NCBI GenBank assembly: GCA_937123825.1
Contig: CAKZKQ010000201.1
Span: 1-44,392, forward strand
DNA length: 44,392 nt
Reading direction: 5' to 3'
Origin: an uncultured Pseudomonadota bacterium
GTDB lineage: Bacteria; Myxococcota_A; Bradymonadia; Bradymonadales; GCA-2716585
In this document: piece by piece, positions 34,101 to 42,781 of the stretch
Numbering within the stretch: the stretch's first letter is position 1
Layout of the letters: each line of letters starts with the position of its first letter
Translations under genes and position numbers: made by a program
The notes under the pieces: generated by a model
What the model was told of the DNA's origin: nothing
The model's input: the letters and a program-made list of their open reading frames with translations, nothing else
Databases searched by the model: none

Positions 34101-34198
34101 TCCTGGCGGGGCTGGTCTCGGCCACGGCCTTGAACCTCTTTGTGATCCCCGCCGTTTATCTGCGTTGGGGGCGCTGGGGCAAAGGCGCCAAAGCTTAA
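31115..34198 (+). CDS. RND efflux permease (HME/CusA-CzcA-like)
   Basis: The protein has 1027 residues; tandem ATGs at 31115 and 31118 follow GGGAG. The first helix (IVNRWLVLVSAVVLLVAGTV) is followed by PVDVLPELTFPTVTV, the typical start of AcrB/CusA proteins. The TM4 region reads AIAVGAIVDDAIIDVENVVR, as in heavy-metal-efflux-type permeases, with acidic residues in the proton-relay area. A second half repeats the topology (TLLLVGLGVLLAVLALLATAF; ALFGIATRNGIMLVSHIRHL). Full length fits a complete permease that exports substrate by proton antiport across the inner membrane. No membrane-fusion or outer-membrane partner gene is next to it, and no metal-binding Met/His cluster was spotted, so the substrate (metal, lipid or drug) is open. 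Confidence 0.9.
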   Translation: MMDGIIRWSIVNRWLVLVSAVVLLVAGTVVTWEMPVDVLPELTFPTVTVVVDAHGSDPLWIEERFTQPLEAAVLAVPGVQKVTSTTHSGVALIKAQLQQSASPDKVRQRLAEVIGRFEQSSSSGTLRPELTPETSILGEVMFLGLTSKTMEPAALREVAQGLVARRLSAVSGVAQVTVMGGKHQVARVDLMPQAMAQAGVSPQDVMEALRRADAEPAGGLLDDGQQGHQTVIGQVDWPGIEALNDVVVDAGPQGRVRLSQVARITASTLTPRGAASINGTSGVLVGVHKLRGANALRLTEALDGVLDDIEPSLPKGVEVHRGLFRAADFIELAVDNVTAALRDGALLVVLVVFFFLLSARSTFISALAIPLSLVVTALVLRWSGQSLNAMTLGGMAIAVGAIVDDAIIDVENVVRRLRERQAQPEAQRLPVDAVIYDASREVRGSIVFATVVIMLVFAPLFFLHGVEGRLMAPLGLSYVVALGASLLVALTVTPALAAVLLPSSAAVRRARTVGYIERLEKLYERALRFVVHRWVILAAVCAVGALGALVLVARAERSFLPEIRETNLTIEAEAPVGTSLQRSDELGRQIEQVLLAHPDVRTTARRTGRAEGDEHAMPVNVAEIDVKVNAGANPHEVTEALRQALDAKGPKGVETHIGAPIAHRVDHTLSGVPTNLAIKIYGPDAKALQKAAEAARKLVTDDPRVVEAWLPRRREAERTRVSFEPGRLAELGLTATEAASALELLLEGVEASHLEAGHDHLPVRVHIPNDALAKGPVWTPQGWSTLAEVAKIAKEPSPVVIHREEGQRVATVVVAASRRHLGSLVEDLRQSLPGALALPNGHHLEFVGQYRAAMRAQRTLLLVGLGVLLAVLALLATAFGSLKDALVVLLNLPLALVGGAVGMLFSGGMLSVATLIGFIALFGIATRNGIMLVSHIRHLRLKEGQSDPLEAVVQAATERLSPILMTAAASGLGLLPLALAAWEPGGELQGPMARVILAGLVSATALNLFVIPAVYLRWGRWGKGAKA

Positions 34199-34258
34199 GC
34201 TTTTTGGAGACACTGCAGTGGGCATGCTGGCCGTGAACTGCGGCGGTCTGGGTTTGGT

Positions 34259-34287
34259 TTGTGTGAATGCCTTTCCGATCATATAAT
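34259..34287 (+). promoter_or_regulatory. Candidate sigma-70-type promoter of the kinase operon
   Basis: TTGTGT at 34259-34264 and a perfect TATAAT at 34282-34287 are separated by 17 bases. Transcription would start near 34294, leaving a leader of about 110 bases before the chosen start of the kinase gene. The -35 box matches only in TTG, so the call rests on the -10 box and spacing. Confidence 0.55.
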
Positions 34288-34404
34288 GTTGGGCGGCGTA
34301 GGAGACGATAACGGTTTTGTGTGCGAGCCACACATCTCCGCTTGTTTGGTGTCTGTTCAGGTGGTGTCTGCGTCACAAGGCAACCCGTCGGTGTTCTTCA
34401 GCCC

Positions 34405-36129
34405 ATGACCGAAGCGCAAGATAGTCAAAACAGTCAAAAATCCTATCGGTTGAAGGCAGGGACCATCCTTGATGGCCGCTACGAATTGGGCAAACTCCTG
34501 GGGGCCGGAGGCTTCGCGGCGATCTATGCCGCGCGCCAACTGACCATCGAGCGCAAAGTCGCCATCAAGGTCCTGCACCCGCCGGTCCACCACAAAGACC
34601 CCACCCGCTACCGCAAGCGCTTTCTGCGCGAAGCCCGCATCGCCGCACAGGTCCAGCACCCCAACGTGGTCACCATCCACGAGTACGGCGTGACCGACGA
34701 CGATCAAGCGTTCATCGTCATGGAGATGCTCACCGGCCACGACCTGCGCGAAGAGCTGCGCCACAACGGTCCTCTGAGCGCCGAGCGCGGCCTGAGGGTG
34801 GCTTTAGAGTGCCTCAGCGGCCTGGCGCAGGCCCACAAGAAGGACATTGTCCACCGCGACTTGAAGCCCTCCAACATCTTCTTGCACGCCATCGGCACGC
34901 GGGACGAGTCGGTGCGGATCGTGGACTTTGGCATCGCCCGGATGCGCCAGGAAAAAGAGGGGCTGACCCGCACAGGACACACCCTGGGCACCCCCCGCTA
35001 CTACGCCCCGGAGTACCTCAGCGATCAGACCGTCACCCCGGCGCTGGACGTCTACCAGATGGGTCTGATCCTCATTGAGATCTTCACCGGCCAGAAGGCC
35101 GTCCCGCTCGATGACCCTTATGCCTGCGCCATGCGCCACCTGACTGGCGATCTGGAAATCCCCAAGGCGCTGCTGATCAGCCCCCTTGGAAAGGTCCTCC
35201 AGGGGGCGTTGATGCGCGATCACAAGCGCCGCTACGCCCACGCCGGTGTCTTCTACGACGCGCTGGCCAAGCTCAACCCCGCCGATCTCCAGGGTCTGGC
35301 CGAAGGGTGGGACAAGCAACACAGCTCTCGTCATGACGCCACCGTGACCTTCTCGGGTGAAGTGCCGCCCGAAGGGCCCCAGCCCGAGGTCGAGGTGGAG
35401 GTGGAGCCCAGCCCTGCATCGGTCGTGGCCGATGTCCCTGCGCCCGTCAACGTCCCCACGCCCGTCACGCCGCCCGACTGGGACGCCGCCCCTGTGCTGC
35501 CCGCTGCGCCCGTCATCGATCAGGACACGGCCGCGCCCTCCAAAGGGTGGTTGCCCGTCGCCATCGTGGCAGCGTTGCTGGCCCCCATTGTGCTCGTGGG
35601 CGCCTATTTTCTCATCCCTGGCCCCGAACAAGAGCCCCCGGTCGAGCACATCGTCACCGGCCAACTCCCCGATGGGCAAAAGTTGGAGCCTTCCAAGGCC
35701 CCCGCTGAAAAAGGCCAGCCCGATGGGCAGAGCGCAGCGCCAAAAGCCGTCGTTGAAGACCCACTGGCTGCCGAGCCCGCACAGAACGATCCTGCAGCGC
35801 AGGGCACCGCCGAGCCCAAACCTTCAGGGGACGAGGCTACAGCGGGAGAAACGGCCGAGGCCAAAGAGGCCAGCGCTGAAAAGCCCCAGAAAAAAGACGC
35901 TGGAAAGGCCAAAGCCGCCGCCCGAGCGGCTCGACGGGCCGAGCAAGGCAGCAAAAAAGCGCCAAAACAACCCAGCAAGCCCTCCAGCGACGACAACGCC
36001 AAGCCTGTGGCGGCCAAAGACTCTGGCGCTGCAGCGCCCAAAGATGCGCCCCCCAAGGCCGACGCCAAACCCGCGGACTCATCCTTGAAGCTCTTGCCGC
36101 CACCCCCCAAAAAGAAGTCTTCGGAGTAA
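34405..36129 (+). CDS. Membrane Ser/Thr protein kinase
   Basis: The product has 574 residues from the ATG at 34405. The upstream ribosome-binding site is weak, and a GTG at 34321 is an in-frame alternative. The kinase domain (about 24-290) has an intact Gly loop (LGAGGFAAIYAAR), the VAIKVL Lys, HRDLKPSN (about 149), DFGIAR (about 173) and APEYLSDQ, so it should be active. An Ala/Pro/Glu linker leads to a membrane helix (about 381-403, VAIVAALLAPIVLVGAYFLI). A Lys/Ala/Glu-rich tail follows outside the membrane. The next gene starts four bases after its stop, and the third overlaps that one. The kinase may thus signal envelope events or act on the following exported proteins' biogenesis; this is inference. 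Confidence 0.92.
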   Translation: MTEAQDSQNSQKSYRLKAGTILDGRYELGKLLGAGGFAAIYAARQLTIERKVAIKVLHPPVHHKDPTRYRKRFLREARIAAQVQHPNVVTIHEYGVTDDDQAFIVMEMLTGHDLREELRHNGPLSAERGLRVALECLSGLAQAHKKDIVHRDLKPSNIFLHAIGTRDESVRIVDFGIARMRQEKEGLTRTGHTLGTPRYYAPEYLSDQTVTPALDVYQMGLILIEIFTGQKAVPLDDPYACAMRHLTGDLEIPKALLISPLGKVLQGALMRDHKRRYAHAGVFYDALAKLNPADLQGLAEGWDKQHSSRHDATVTFSGEVPPEGPQPEVEVEVEPSPASVVADVPAPVNVPTPVTPPDWDAAPVLPAAPVIDQDTAAPSKGWLPVAIVAALLAPIVLVGAYFLIPGPEQEPPVEHIVTGQLPDGQKLEPSKAPAEKGQPDGQSAAPKAVVEDPLAAEPAQNDPAAQGTAEPKPSGDEATAGETAEAKEASAEKPQKKDAGKAKAAARAARRAEQGSKKAPKQPSKPSSDDNAKPVAAKDSGAAAPKDAPPKADAKPADSSLKLLPPPPKKKSSE

Positions 36130-36132
36130 ATC

Positions 36133-37170
36133 ATGGCGTCCAAAGCGCGATTACCTTGCCCCAACGCGGCCGCTGCCCCCCACAAGCCCGGGCTGATCTT
36201 GCTTTTGGCCCTTTGGGGCCTGTGCTGCGCCCCCGGGGTTGTGCTGGCTCAGGACGCCCCCCCGGCCGCTCCCAAGGACTCTGAACCCCAAAACGAAGAC
36301 AAACTCGACTACGTGGACGTGTCCATGCTCACCTCGGCCTTTGAGGCCTTTGAGGCCGGGGATTACGCCACCGCCGAGGCGCTCTTTCTGGGGGCTGTGG
36401 AGCGCACCCCGTCCAACTACGCCTACGCCTCGTTGGGGCTGAGCATCTTCCTTCAGGGCCGCTGCGCCGGCGCCGGTGTGGCCTACGATCTGGCCGAAAC
36501 GGCCCCTCCGGTCGAAACCCCGACACAGGCCGAGGTCTCAGAGCGCCTGACCCTCTACCGCTCCAAGCTGGCCGAATCCTGCATCCCCACCCCTGTGTCT
36601 TGTTCCCCTGACAGCGGTGTTCGGATCGAACTCGACGGCAAAAACACCATGGCGTGCCCTCCGTCAGGCAAGCTCTGGCTCAAAGAGGGCACCCACTCGA
36701 TCGTGGTCAGCTACGCGGGGCTCAGCGAGCAGGCCCAGGTGGTCGCCGGTCAGTCCGAGGCGCTCTTTTTTGAGTTTCCCGAGATTGAGCCCGAGCCCCC
36801 TGAGGTGATCGTCGAGTCGTTCCCTTGGGAAGCCACGGGGCTTGTGACCATGGGGGTCGGTACGGCGGCGCTGGTGGCGGCGGTGGTGGTGGATCAGTTG
36901 GTCGCTGTGCCCAGCTATGACGCCGCCCAGGAGGCCGAGGCGTCCAACGACGCCCAGGCCTTCGTCAACCAGACAAGCTCCTTTAAAACAGGCCGCCGAG
37001 CAGTGCTCGGGCTGACCATCAGCGGCGGCGTGTTGATGGGGGTCGGTGCGCTGATGTGGGCGCTCTCTCCCGAGGCGTCGGCGGCGGCAGAAGAGCCCGT
37101 CGATGGCGGCAACGCTTCACTTTGGTGGGTGCCTGACGGCGCCGGTGTGTCATGGAGTCAATCATGGTGA
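36133..37170 (+). CDS. Exported TPR-like protein with C-terminal membrane helices
   Basis: The protein has 345 residues; the ATG at 36133 follows GGAG overlapping the kinase stop. The signal peptide (GLILLLALWGLCCAPGVVLAQ, cleavage after LAQ or VLA) is clear. Residues about 65-140 form TPR-type helices (AFEAFEAGDYATAEALFLGA; NYAYASLGLSIFLQGRCAG). Residues about 155-215 form a beta-rich PEGA-like segment (GVRIELDGKNTMACPPSGKL; THSIVVSYAGL). Two hydrophobic helices (about 238-258 and 297-315) flank a charged stretch. This TPR-PEGA-TM layout is common among periplasmic proteins in kinase operons of myxobacteria. It probably spans or faces the periplasm and may couple the kinase to the large surface protein encoded next. 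Confidence 0.8.
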   Translation: MASKARLPCPNAAAAPHKPGLILLLALWGLCCAPGVVLAQDAPPAAPKDSEPQNEDKLDYVDVSMLTSAFEAFEAGDYATAEALFLGAVERTPSNYAYASLGLSIFLQGRCAGAGVAYDLAETAPPVETPTQAEVSERLTLYRSKLAESCIPTPVSCSPDSGVRIELDGKNTMACPPSGKLWLKEGTHSIVVSYAGLSEQAQVVAGQSEALFFEFPEIEPEPPEVIVESFPWEATGLVTMGVGTAALVAAVVVDQLVAVPSYDAAQEAEASNDAQAFVNQTSSFKTGRRAVLGLTISGGVLMGVGALMWALSPEASAAAEEPVDGGNASLWWVPDGAGVSWSQSW

Positions 37171-40100
37171 TGAACCGACCTTTATGGAGTCGTTCTTTGG
37201 GGGCAGCGCTGTGGAGTCTGGCGTTGCTTGGCCTGATCTCCTGCCAGGACGGCGCGGCGTTGCTTGATGCAAACAGGCAAGAGCCTGTTCAGAGCCACAC
37301 TCAGGCGCTGGCGCCGGTTGAAGAGATGGTCATTGTGGGGCCCCGTGATGCCGTCGAAGGGCAGCGCGTGGAGTTTTCGGTGCTCTTCAACAGCAGCGAC
37401 AACCGCAAAAATGATCTCATCCCGGTCATCAAAGGGGCCGAAATCCAGTGGAGCTTTGGCGATGGGGGCCGCGATGTTGGCGTGAACGTCCGCCACGCTT
37501 TCATCGACGACACCCCCCGCGAAGAACCCTTCCGCGTCACCGCGACCCGCGAGGTCGAAGGCCGCGTCCAGACCGCCGAGCACTTCATCAGCATCCGCAA
37601 CGCAGACCCCGAAGCCCAGCTGCCGCTGGCCCAATACACCGTCAATGAAGGCCAGACGACGACCTTCACTGGCACCGCGCAGGACCCGGGTCGCGCAGAC
37701 ATCTTGCAGATGTGCTGGTCCTTTGGGGACGGCTCCCCAGCGCAGTGCGGACCCTTCAGGACCATCGTCAACCACGCCTACCTCGACGGCGGAGATGGTC
37801 AGGGCGGGTCGTTGAGCACTCGTTTGTTGACTTTGAGCGTGGAGGACGGCGATGGCGGGAGCGGGGTGGACACCGCCGAGGTGACGGTCGTCAACCTGCC
37901 CCCTGTCATCACCATGCCCCAGCGCCTGCAACTCTCCCAGGACCAGGAGACCACCATTGAGGCGACCGTCATCGATGTTCCCAGTGACACGGTGCAGTAC
38001 TCCTGGCGAGTGGAGTGCGACTGTGTGGGGGACGATTATACGATCGCTTCGGGCCTTGAGGGGCAGGTGGAGAACGGCCGCGCCAACCTCACGGGGACTT
38101 TCCATCGCCTGGGCACCTACACCATCACCCTGACCGTCAACGACGAAGATGGTGGGGTGGAGGTGGACACGGTGACGGTGACAGTGGGCGACGCGCTGCC
38201 CGAGGTCTTGTTGACCCCCGCGTTTGACGACCTGCCCAGCGAAGGTCAGCAGGTGAGCTTTGGCTTGGAGGCCGACCACCCAGAGGGGCTGACGGCCTGG
38301 ACGCTCTTTTGGGGCGACGGGACGCAGACCAACCACACCGACCCCGAGATTCAAAACAACTTCGCCCAGGGGCTCAGCCGTTTTCTCTCCCACACCTATG
38401 AAAACGACGGCTTTTACGAGGCGCGCCTGTTGGTCACCGCCGCCAACACGCAGAGCAAGACCGACAGCGTCGTGGTTCAGGTGGTCAACGCGCCCCCAGA
38501 GATCATCAGCTTGCAGGGCAACGGCAGAGAGGCCATTGAAGGTGCCCTCTACAACCTCGCGGTGACGACTCAGGACACCGACGAGTTGGAGTGTTTGTGG
38601 AGCTTTGGGGATGGCTCGGACGTGCGTGTGGGTCTGTGCAACGGCCTCGAAGAGCATCGCTTTCCCAACGAAGGCACCTACACCGTGACCGTGACGGCGT
38701 CGGACGGGGTGGCCGAAGATCAAGCCGCCATCGACGTCAGCGTGACCAACGCCGAGCCCACAGTTGCGCTGGAAGCCCAGTTTGGCAGCGAAGGCAGTCC
38801 GATTGAGTTGGTGGCCACCATCGACGACGTGGAGGCCGACACGCTGGAGGTGACCTGGGAGCTTGGCGATGGCCGCACGTTCACCACCTCTGATGGGGTG
38901 CTGGAGATCACTTACGGCGACGACGCCATCTACAATCTGGTGGTGACCGTCACCGATGGTCTCAGCGTCGGCACCGACAGCACGTCGGTGTCCATTGACA
39001 ATGTCGCTCCCTCGATCGAGTCCCACACCGGTCCACAAGCGGTGGACGAAGGCAGCGAGGTCTTTTTGGAGGTCGTGGCGGTGGATCCCGGCTTTGAAGA
39101 GGCGCTGACCTTCAGCTGGACCGCCAACGGCCAGCCGCTCAACGACACGGGCCCCAGCATCTCGTACGACGTCCTCAACGAAGGCTCCCAGATCCTCAAC
39201 GTGGACGTGTGCGACAAAGACGACGCCTGCGTCAGCCAGTCTTTTTCTGTCATCGCCAACAACGTGGCCCCGATTCTGGCCTTCAACCCCGCTGGGTTTG
39301 GCAGCGAAGGCGAACTTTATCAAGAGACCATCGTCATCGAGGACCCGGGGGTCAACGACACCTTTGAGTTGGAGTTGCTCCAGGCGCCAGCGGGCATGGA
39401 GGTGCGCCAGGACAACACGTTGGTTTGGACGCCAAGCGCCGAGCAGGCGCGCGTGGATGAGCCAGTCTACACCGTGCGGCTGCGCGTCGAGGACGACGCT
39501 GGTGACAGCAGCGAGCTTGAGTGGACCATCACGCTGAACTTTGCCGATGACGACGATGACCAACTGCCCGACGAATGTGAGGCGCTCTGCCCCGATGAAC
39601 TGGAGGTGGGCCGCCAAGACGACGCCAACGCCGATCCCGACGGGGATGGGCTGACCAACCTGCAAGAATGCCTGCGCTTGACCAACCCCTGCGTCTCCAA
39701 CGCCCCCGGGCGTCCCTCACTCAGCTCGCCGGTGGCCGGGCAACTGACCGGCTTGCCGGTGGTGTTTGAGGCCACCGCCGAAGACCCCGATGAAGTTTTT
39801 AATGATCCGGCGACCACCGAGATCTACACCGCGGATAATCCCATGACCCCGGTCCTGTCCCAGCGTGAGATCCAGGCCAACGCCGACAACGCCCTGGAGT
39901 TGTCGTTGGTCGATGGGGTGTCCTGGCAAGAGGACACGCTCTACCGCTGGAGGGTGTCGGCCAACGACGGCGCGGTTGATGGGCCTTGGAGCGGGTTGGA
40001 GACGTTCAGGTTTTCCCAGCGCAACGATCCGCCCAGCGTGCCGCTGCCGATTGGACCATCGGGAGGCGTGATCGAGTCGGCGCCGCTCTTTGAATTTGAG

Positions 40101-41492
40101 CCCGCTGTGGATCCCGAAGGTTCAGGGGTTTACTACACCGTTGAACTGCGCAACTCGAGCGACCCCGACGACGTTCGCGTTTCTGAAAACATCCGAACGA
40201 CCACCTGGCGCCCGTCTGAGCCTTTGCCCAGGAACGTGCCGTTTTTGTGGCGCGTGCAGGCCTTCGATGAGGATGGCCTGGCGGGGGAGCCATCTGGTTT
40301 TGTCTCGCTGACCGTTGTCGAGCAGCCGCCCTCTCCCAATGCCAGACTCTTGCGCCCCCGCAACAACGCCACCATCTCGCAGCTCCCCGTGCGTTTTGTG
40401 GCCGCTCGCCCCCGGCTCTTTACCGCAGAGGTCGCCTATACTTTTGAAATCGCCCGGCATCCGTCTTTTGATGTGTTGTTGTTTGAGAGCGATGCCCTTA
40501 CCCCGGACGAAGACGGTCTGGTGCAATACACCGTGAATCCTGCGCAGACCCCCCGGGAGGACGACCCGTTCTTTTGGAGGGTCAAAGCGCAAACCGCAGA
40601 CAATCGAGAGCCTTTGTACGGGAGGACTTTTGTGCTGACGTACAGCACCGGGAACAACGCGCCGCCGCCGCCAAGGCTCGTATCGCCGGAGGACGGCGAG
40701 CTGGTGCGGACGGTGAATCCCACACTCTCCTGGGAGGCGTCCGTGGACCCTGAAGCCCAGGAGGTGACGTACACCGTCAACATCTTTGAGGACAACAACG
40801 GCCAACCCGGGCGGCTTTATGACACCGACACAGGCATCAGGCACAGGGGTTCCCGGACCGACGATGTGTCCTGGAGCCGCTTCATCGCCCCCGATCACAC
40901 CCGGTGGTGGTGGCAGGTCGAGGTGGTGGACGCAGAGAACCAGTTGAGCGTCTCCGAGATGAGGTCATTCTCCATTGAAGTCAGAGACAGGGTGTTGTTG
41001 GCCCCCGAGCTGGTCTCGCCGCCCAACGGTCAGGTGGTCGATGCCGGAAAGCCGGTGCTTTTGGCGTGGCGCCCCACTGAAGACGCCGCCAACCTGAGCT
41101 TGACCTACGACGTGGAGATTACCAGCGTCGATCGGGATGGGCCGACGGTCTTTGCCCAGGTGGGCATCACGGGTGACGGTGCCATGCTCCAGATCTCGAC
41201 CGACGAGCCGCTGGAGGCCGGGTTTTATACATGGCGAGTGCGTGTGGCCAGCGAGGGGGCTGACCCGACGTGGACGCGGTCGTTTGTGTTTTCGGTGCCG
41301 GAGGTTTCAGAAGGGAGCGACGATCCCTGTGTCGCCGAGCCCGAATTGGAAGGGTGTGTGAGCCCTGAACCGGCCCGTTACCCCGGTTCTGCTTCGGGCT
41401 GCGCCCAGAGCGGCAGCCCAGATGGAGGCCATTGGCCCGGGTTGGTGCTGCTGGGGTTGTTGGTCTGGGGGGTTGGCCGACGCCGAACTTGA
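37164..41492 (+). CDS. Giant PKD-domain surface protein with lipobox and MYXO-CTERM-like tail
   Basis: The protein has 1442 residues from the ATG at 37164 (GGAG upstream); it overlaps the previous gene by seven bases. The signal ends in a lipobox-like LGLISC. About residues 50-790 are a string of PKD/Ig-like modules with the signature WSFGDG near residues 97 and 186 and variants (LFWGDG, WELGDG) later. A calcium-binding thrombospondin-3-like segment follows (about 793-840; DDDDDQLPDECEALC, DPDGDGLTNLQECL). Then come about five fibronectin-like modules (SSPVAGQLTGLPVVFEA and similar). The tail SGCAQSGSPDGGHWPG, a hydrophobic helix (LVLLGLLVWGVG) and RRRT fit the MYXO-CTERM sorting signal used by myxosortase. 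PKD proteins are usually adhesins or matrix binders. Having both anchor signals is unusual. Confidence 0.9.
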   Translation: MVMNRPLWSRSLGAALWSLALLGLISCQDGAALLDANRQEPVQSHTQALAPVEEMVIVGPRDAVEGQRVEFSVLFNSSDNRKNDLIPVIKGAEIQWSFGDGGRDVGVNVRHAFIDDTPREEPFRVTATREVEGRVQTAEHFISIRNADPEAQLPLAQYTVNEGQTTTFTGTAQDPGRADILQMCWSFGDGSPAQCGPFRTIVNHAYLDGGDGQGGSLSTRLLTLSVEDGDGGSGVDTAEVTVVNLPPVITMPQRLQLSQDQETTIEATVIDVPSDTVQYSWRVECDCVGDDYTIASGLEGQVENGRANLTGTFHRLGTYTITLTVNDEDGGVEVDTVTVTVGDALPEVLLTPAFDDLPSEGQQVSFGLEADHPEGLTAWTLFWGDGTQTNHTDPEIQNNFAQGLSRFLSHTYENDGFYEARLLVTAANTQSKTDSVVVQVVNAPPEIISLQGNGREAIEGALYNLAVTTQDTDELECLWSFGDGSDVRVGLCNGLEEHRFPNEGTYTVTVTASDGVAEDQAAIDVSVTNAEPTVALEAQFGSEGSPIELVATIDDVEADTLEVTWELGDGRTFTTSDGVLEITYGDDAIYNLVVTVTDGLSVGTDSTSVSIDNVAPSIESHTGPQAVDEGSEVFLEVVAVDPGFEEALTFSWTANGQPLNDTGPSISYDVLNEGSQILNVDVCDKDDACVSQSFSVIANNVAPILAFNPAGFGSEGELYQETIVIEDPGVNDTFELELLQAPAGMEVRQDNTLVWTPSAEQARVDEPVYTVRLRVEDDAGDSSELEWTITLNFADDDDDQLPDECEALCPDELEVGRQDDANADPDGDGLTNLQECLRLTNPCVSNAPGRPSLSSPVAGQLTGLPVVFEATAEDPDEVFNDPATTEIYTADNPMTPVLSQREIQANADNALELSLVDGVSWQEDTLYRWRVSANDGAVDGPWSGLETFRFSQRNDPPSVPLPIGPSGGVIESAPLFEFEPAVDPEGSGVYYTVELRNSSDPDDVRVSENIRTTTWRPSEPLPRNVPFLWRVQAFDEDGLAGEPSGFVSLTVVEQPPSPNARLLRPRNNATISQLPVRFVAARPRLFTAEVAYTFEIARHPSFDVLLFESDALTPDEDGLVQYTVNPAQTPREDDPFFWRVKAQTADNREPLYGRTFVLTYSTGNNAPPPPRLVSPEDGELVRTVNPTLSWEASVDPEAQEVTYTVNIFEDNNGQPGRLYDTDTGIRHRGSRTDDVSWSRFIAPDHTRWWWQVEVVDAENQLSVSEMRSFSIEVRDRVLLAPELVSPPNGQVVDAGKPVLLAWRPTEDAANLSLTYDVEITSVDRDGPTVFAQVGITGDGAMLQISTDEPLEAGFYTWRVRVASEGADPTWTRSFVFSVPEVSEGSDDPCVAEPELEGCVSPEPARYPGSASGCAQSGSPDGGHWPGLVLLGLLVWGVGRRRT

Positions 41493-41523
41493 GGTGTCCT
41501 GAACCCACACCGCATAAGCCGGA

Positions 41524-42618
41524 TCAAAGGTCCGGCTGGCATCCCAGAACGTCGTCCAGGTCGCTGGGTGGCTGACAGCTTTGTCCTTCCTGGCAAAGCT
41601 CATCGACGGGTATGCCAGCGCATTGCCCATTTTCGTTGCAGGCATCATCCAGCGTGCACTCCACGCCGTCATCACACGGTGCGCCTGGCAGGTTGACGGG
41701 CGCGTTCTCATTGACGACGCAGATGTAACCCGCCTCCGGATCACACGTGACGTTCTGGCACCCTGTTTCAAAGCCCGGCGTCTTGCAGTCTTGCGTGGTC
41801 ATGCACTCGCACGCTTCGGTGGGAACGTTGCGAAACGGGCCGTTTTCCAATGACTCGTCGCAGACAAAGACCGTGCAGGGGTTGTCGTCGCCTTGTGCGG
41901 CCTCCAGCGCGGCAGCGTCACCAGGGATGCAGCCGCGTCGGTCGGCGTCGGGGTTTTGGGGCACGCACGCCTCCCGGCCATCGCACAAGACGCCGTTGTC
42001 GCACCGTTCGCCCTGCGGTGTCCCCTGACATTGTCCCTGCGCATCGCATTGATCGTCGACGGTGCAGTCCAGGCCATCGTCGCACTCTGTGCCTTCGGTG
42101 GCAGCGTCAATGTCGCAGGTGAAGGTGTCGGGGTTGCAGGCGGCCAGTGCCACACAGTTTCCGCTGTAGAGCGCCTCGCAGGGATCGCGCTCGCCGGGCA
42201 CACACTCGCACTGCGCGAAGGGGTCGTGGACGATGCGGTCCTGGGCCTCATCGCAAAAGTCCACGGTGCAATCGACGCCGTCGCTCAAGTCGATCCCCGG
42301 AGAGACGCAACCACGCTCGTCGGCGTCGTCGCTGTCGGGGTTGCAGACCTCGGTACCGTTGCAAAAGAGCCGGTCGTCGCACTCTTCATCGCTGCTGCAC
42401 ACAAAGTCCTCTTCGGGGACGCAGAACCCGCCCTCGGGCCCTTCGATGCCCTGGCAGCGTTGCCCTGGACCAAAGCGCTCTTCGCAGGCGGTGTCGTTGG
42501 CGCACCGCCTGTCTTCCAGGTCGGCCACATCCAACCCCAGCGAGCAACCCGTGGGTAATAAAAACAGCAACAGTAGTAACGATAGCCTGGAATGCTTATG
42601 TCTCACCAGCGACCCCAT
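41524..42618 (-). CDS. Cys-rich lipoprotein with EGF/CTDC-like repeats
   Basis: The product has up to 364 residues. A GTG codon at 42606 is a possible later start; no ribosome-binding site decides. The signal SLLLLLFLLPTGCS carries a lipobox (PTGC, Cys about 25). The mature protein has more than 30 Cys in repeating units such as CDDGLDCTVDDQCDAQGQC and CDDGVECTLDDACNENGQC, which resemble Dictyostelium-type CTDC repeats common in secreted myxobacterial proteins. The units should be disulfide-bonded or calcium-binding through the Asp clusters. It converges with the PKD gene. A 7-bp hairpin (41517-41523/41531-41537) overlaps its stop codon but has no T-run. Confidence 0.85.
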   Translation of the reverse strand: MGSLVRHKHSRLSLLLLLFLLPTGCSLGLDVADLEDRRCANDTACEERFGPGQRCQGIEGPEGGFCVPEEDFVCSSDEECDDRLFCNGTEVCNPDSDDADERGCVSPGIDLSDGVDCTVDFCDEAQDRIVHDPFAQCECVPGERDPCEALYSGNCVALAACNPDTFTCDIDAATEGTECDDGLDCTVDDQCDAQGQCQGTPQGERCDNGVLCDGREACVPQNPDADRRGCIPGDAAALEAAQGDDNPCTVFVCDESLENGPFRNVPTEACECMTTQDCKTPGFETGCQNVTCDPEAGYICVVNENAPVNLPGAPCDDGVECTLDDACNENGQCAGIPVDELCQEGQSCQPPSDLDDVLGCQPDL

Positions 42619-42781
42619 ATCGGCTTAACAAATCAAGGGCGAGGATAACGGCTTTGTGGGTCGATACCAAACGATTGGGTGTGTAAAGCGCTGTTGCGGT
42701 TGAGGGGTTGCGCTTGATGGTGGGGTGAGGTTGCTGGCATCTTGATGTTGTGCAAGCAAACCACAAGTCTGAGAGCATCCA

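Noticed and set aside
37182..39665. An 827-codon open frame on the minus strand opposite the PKD gene
   Set aside because: It is a mirror frame produced by high-GC codon bias; the plus frame has clear signal, PKD and calcium-binding motifs, and the minus frame has no ribosome-binding site or recognisable domain.
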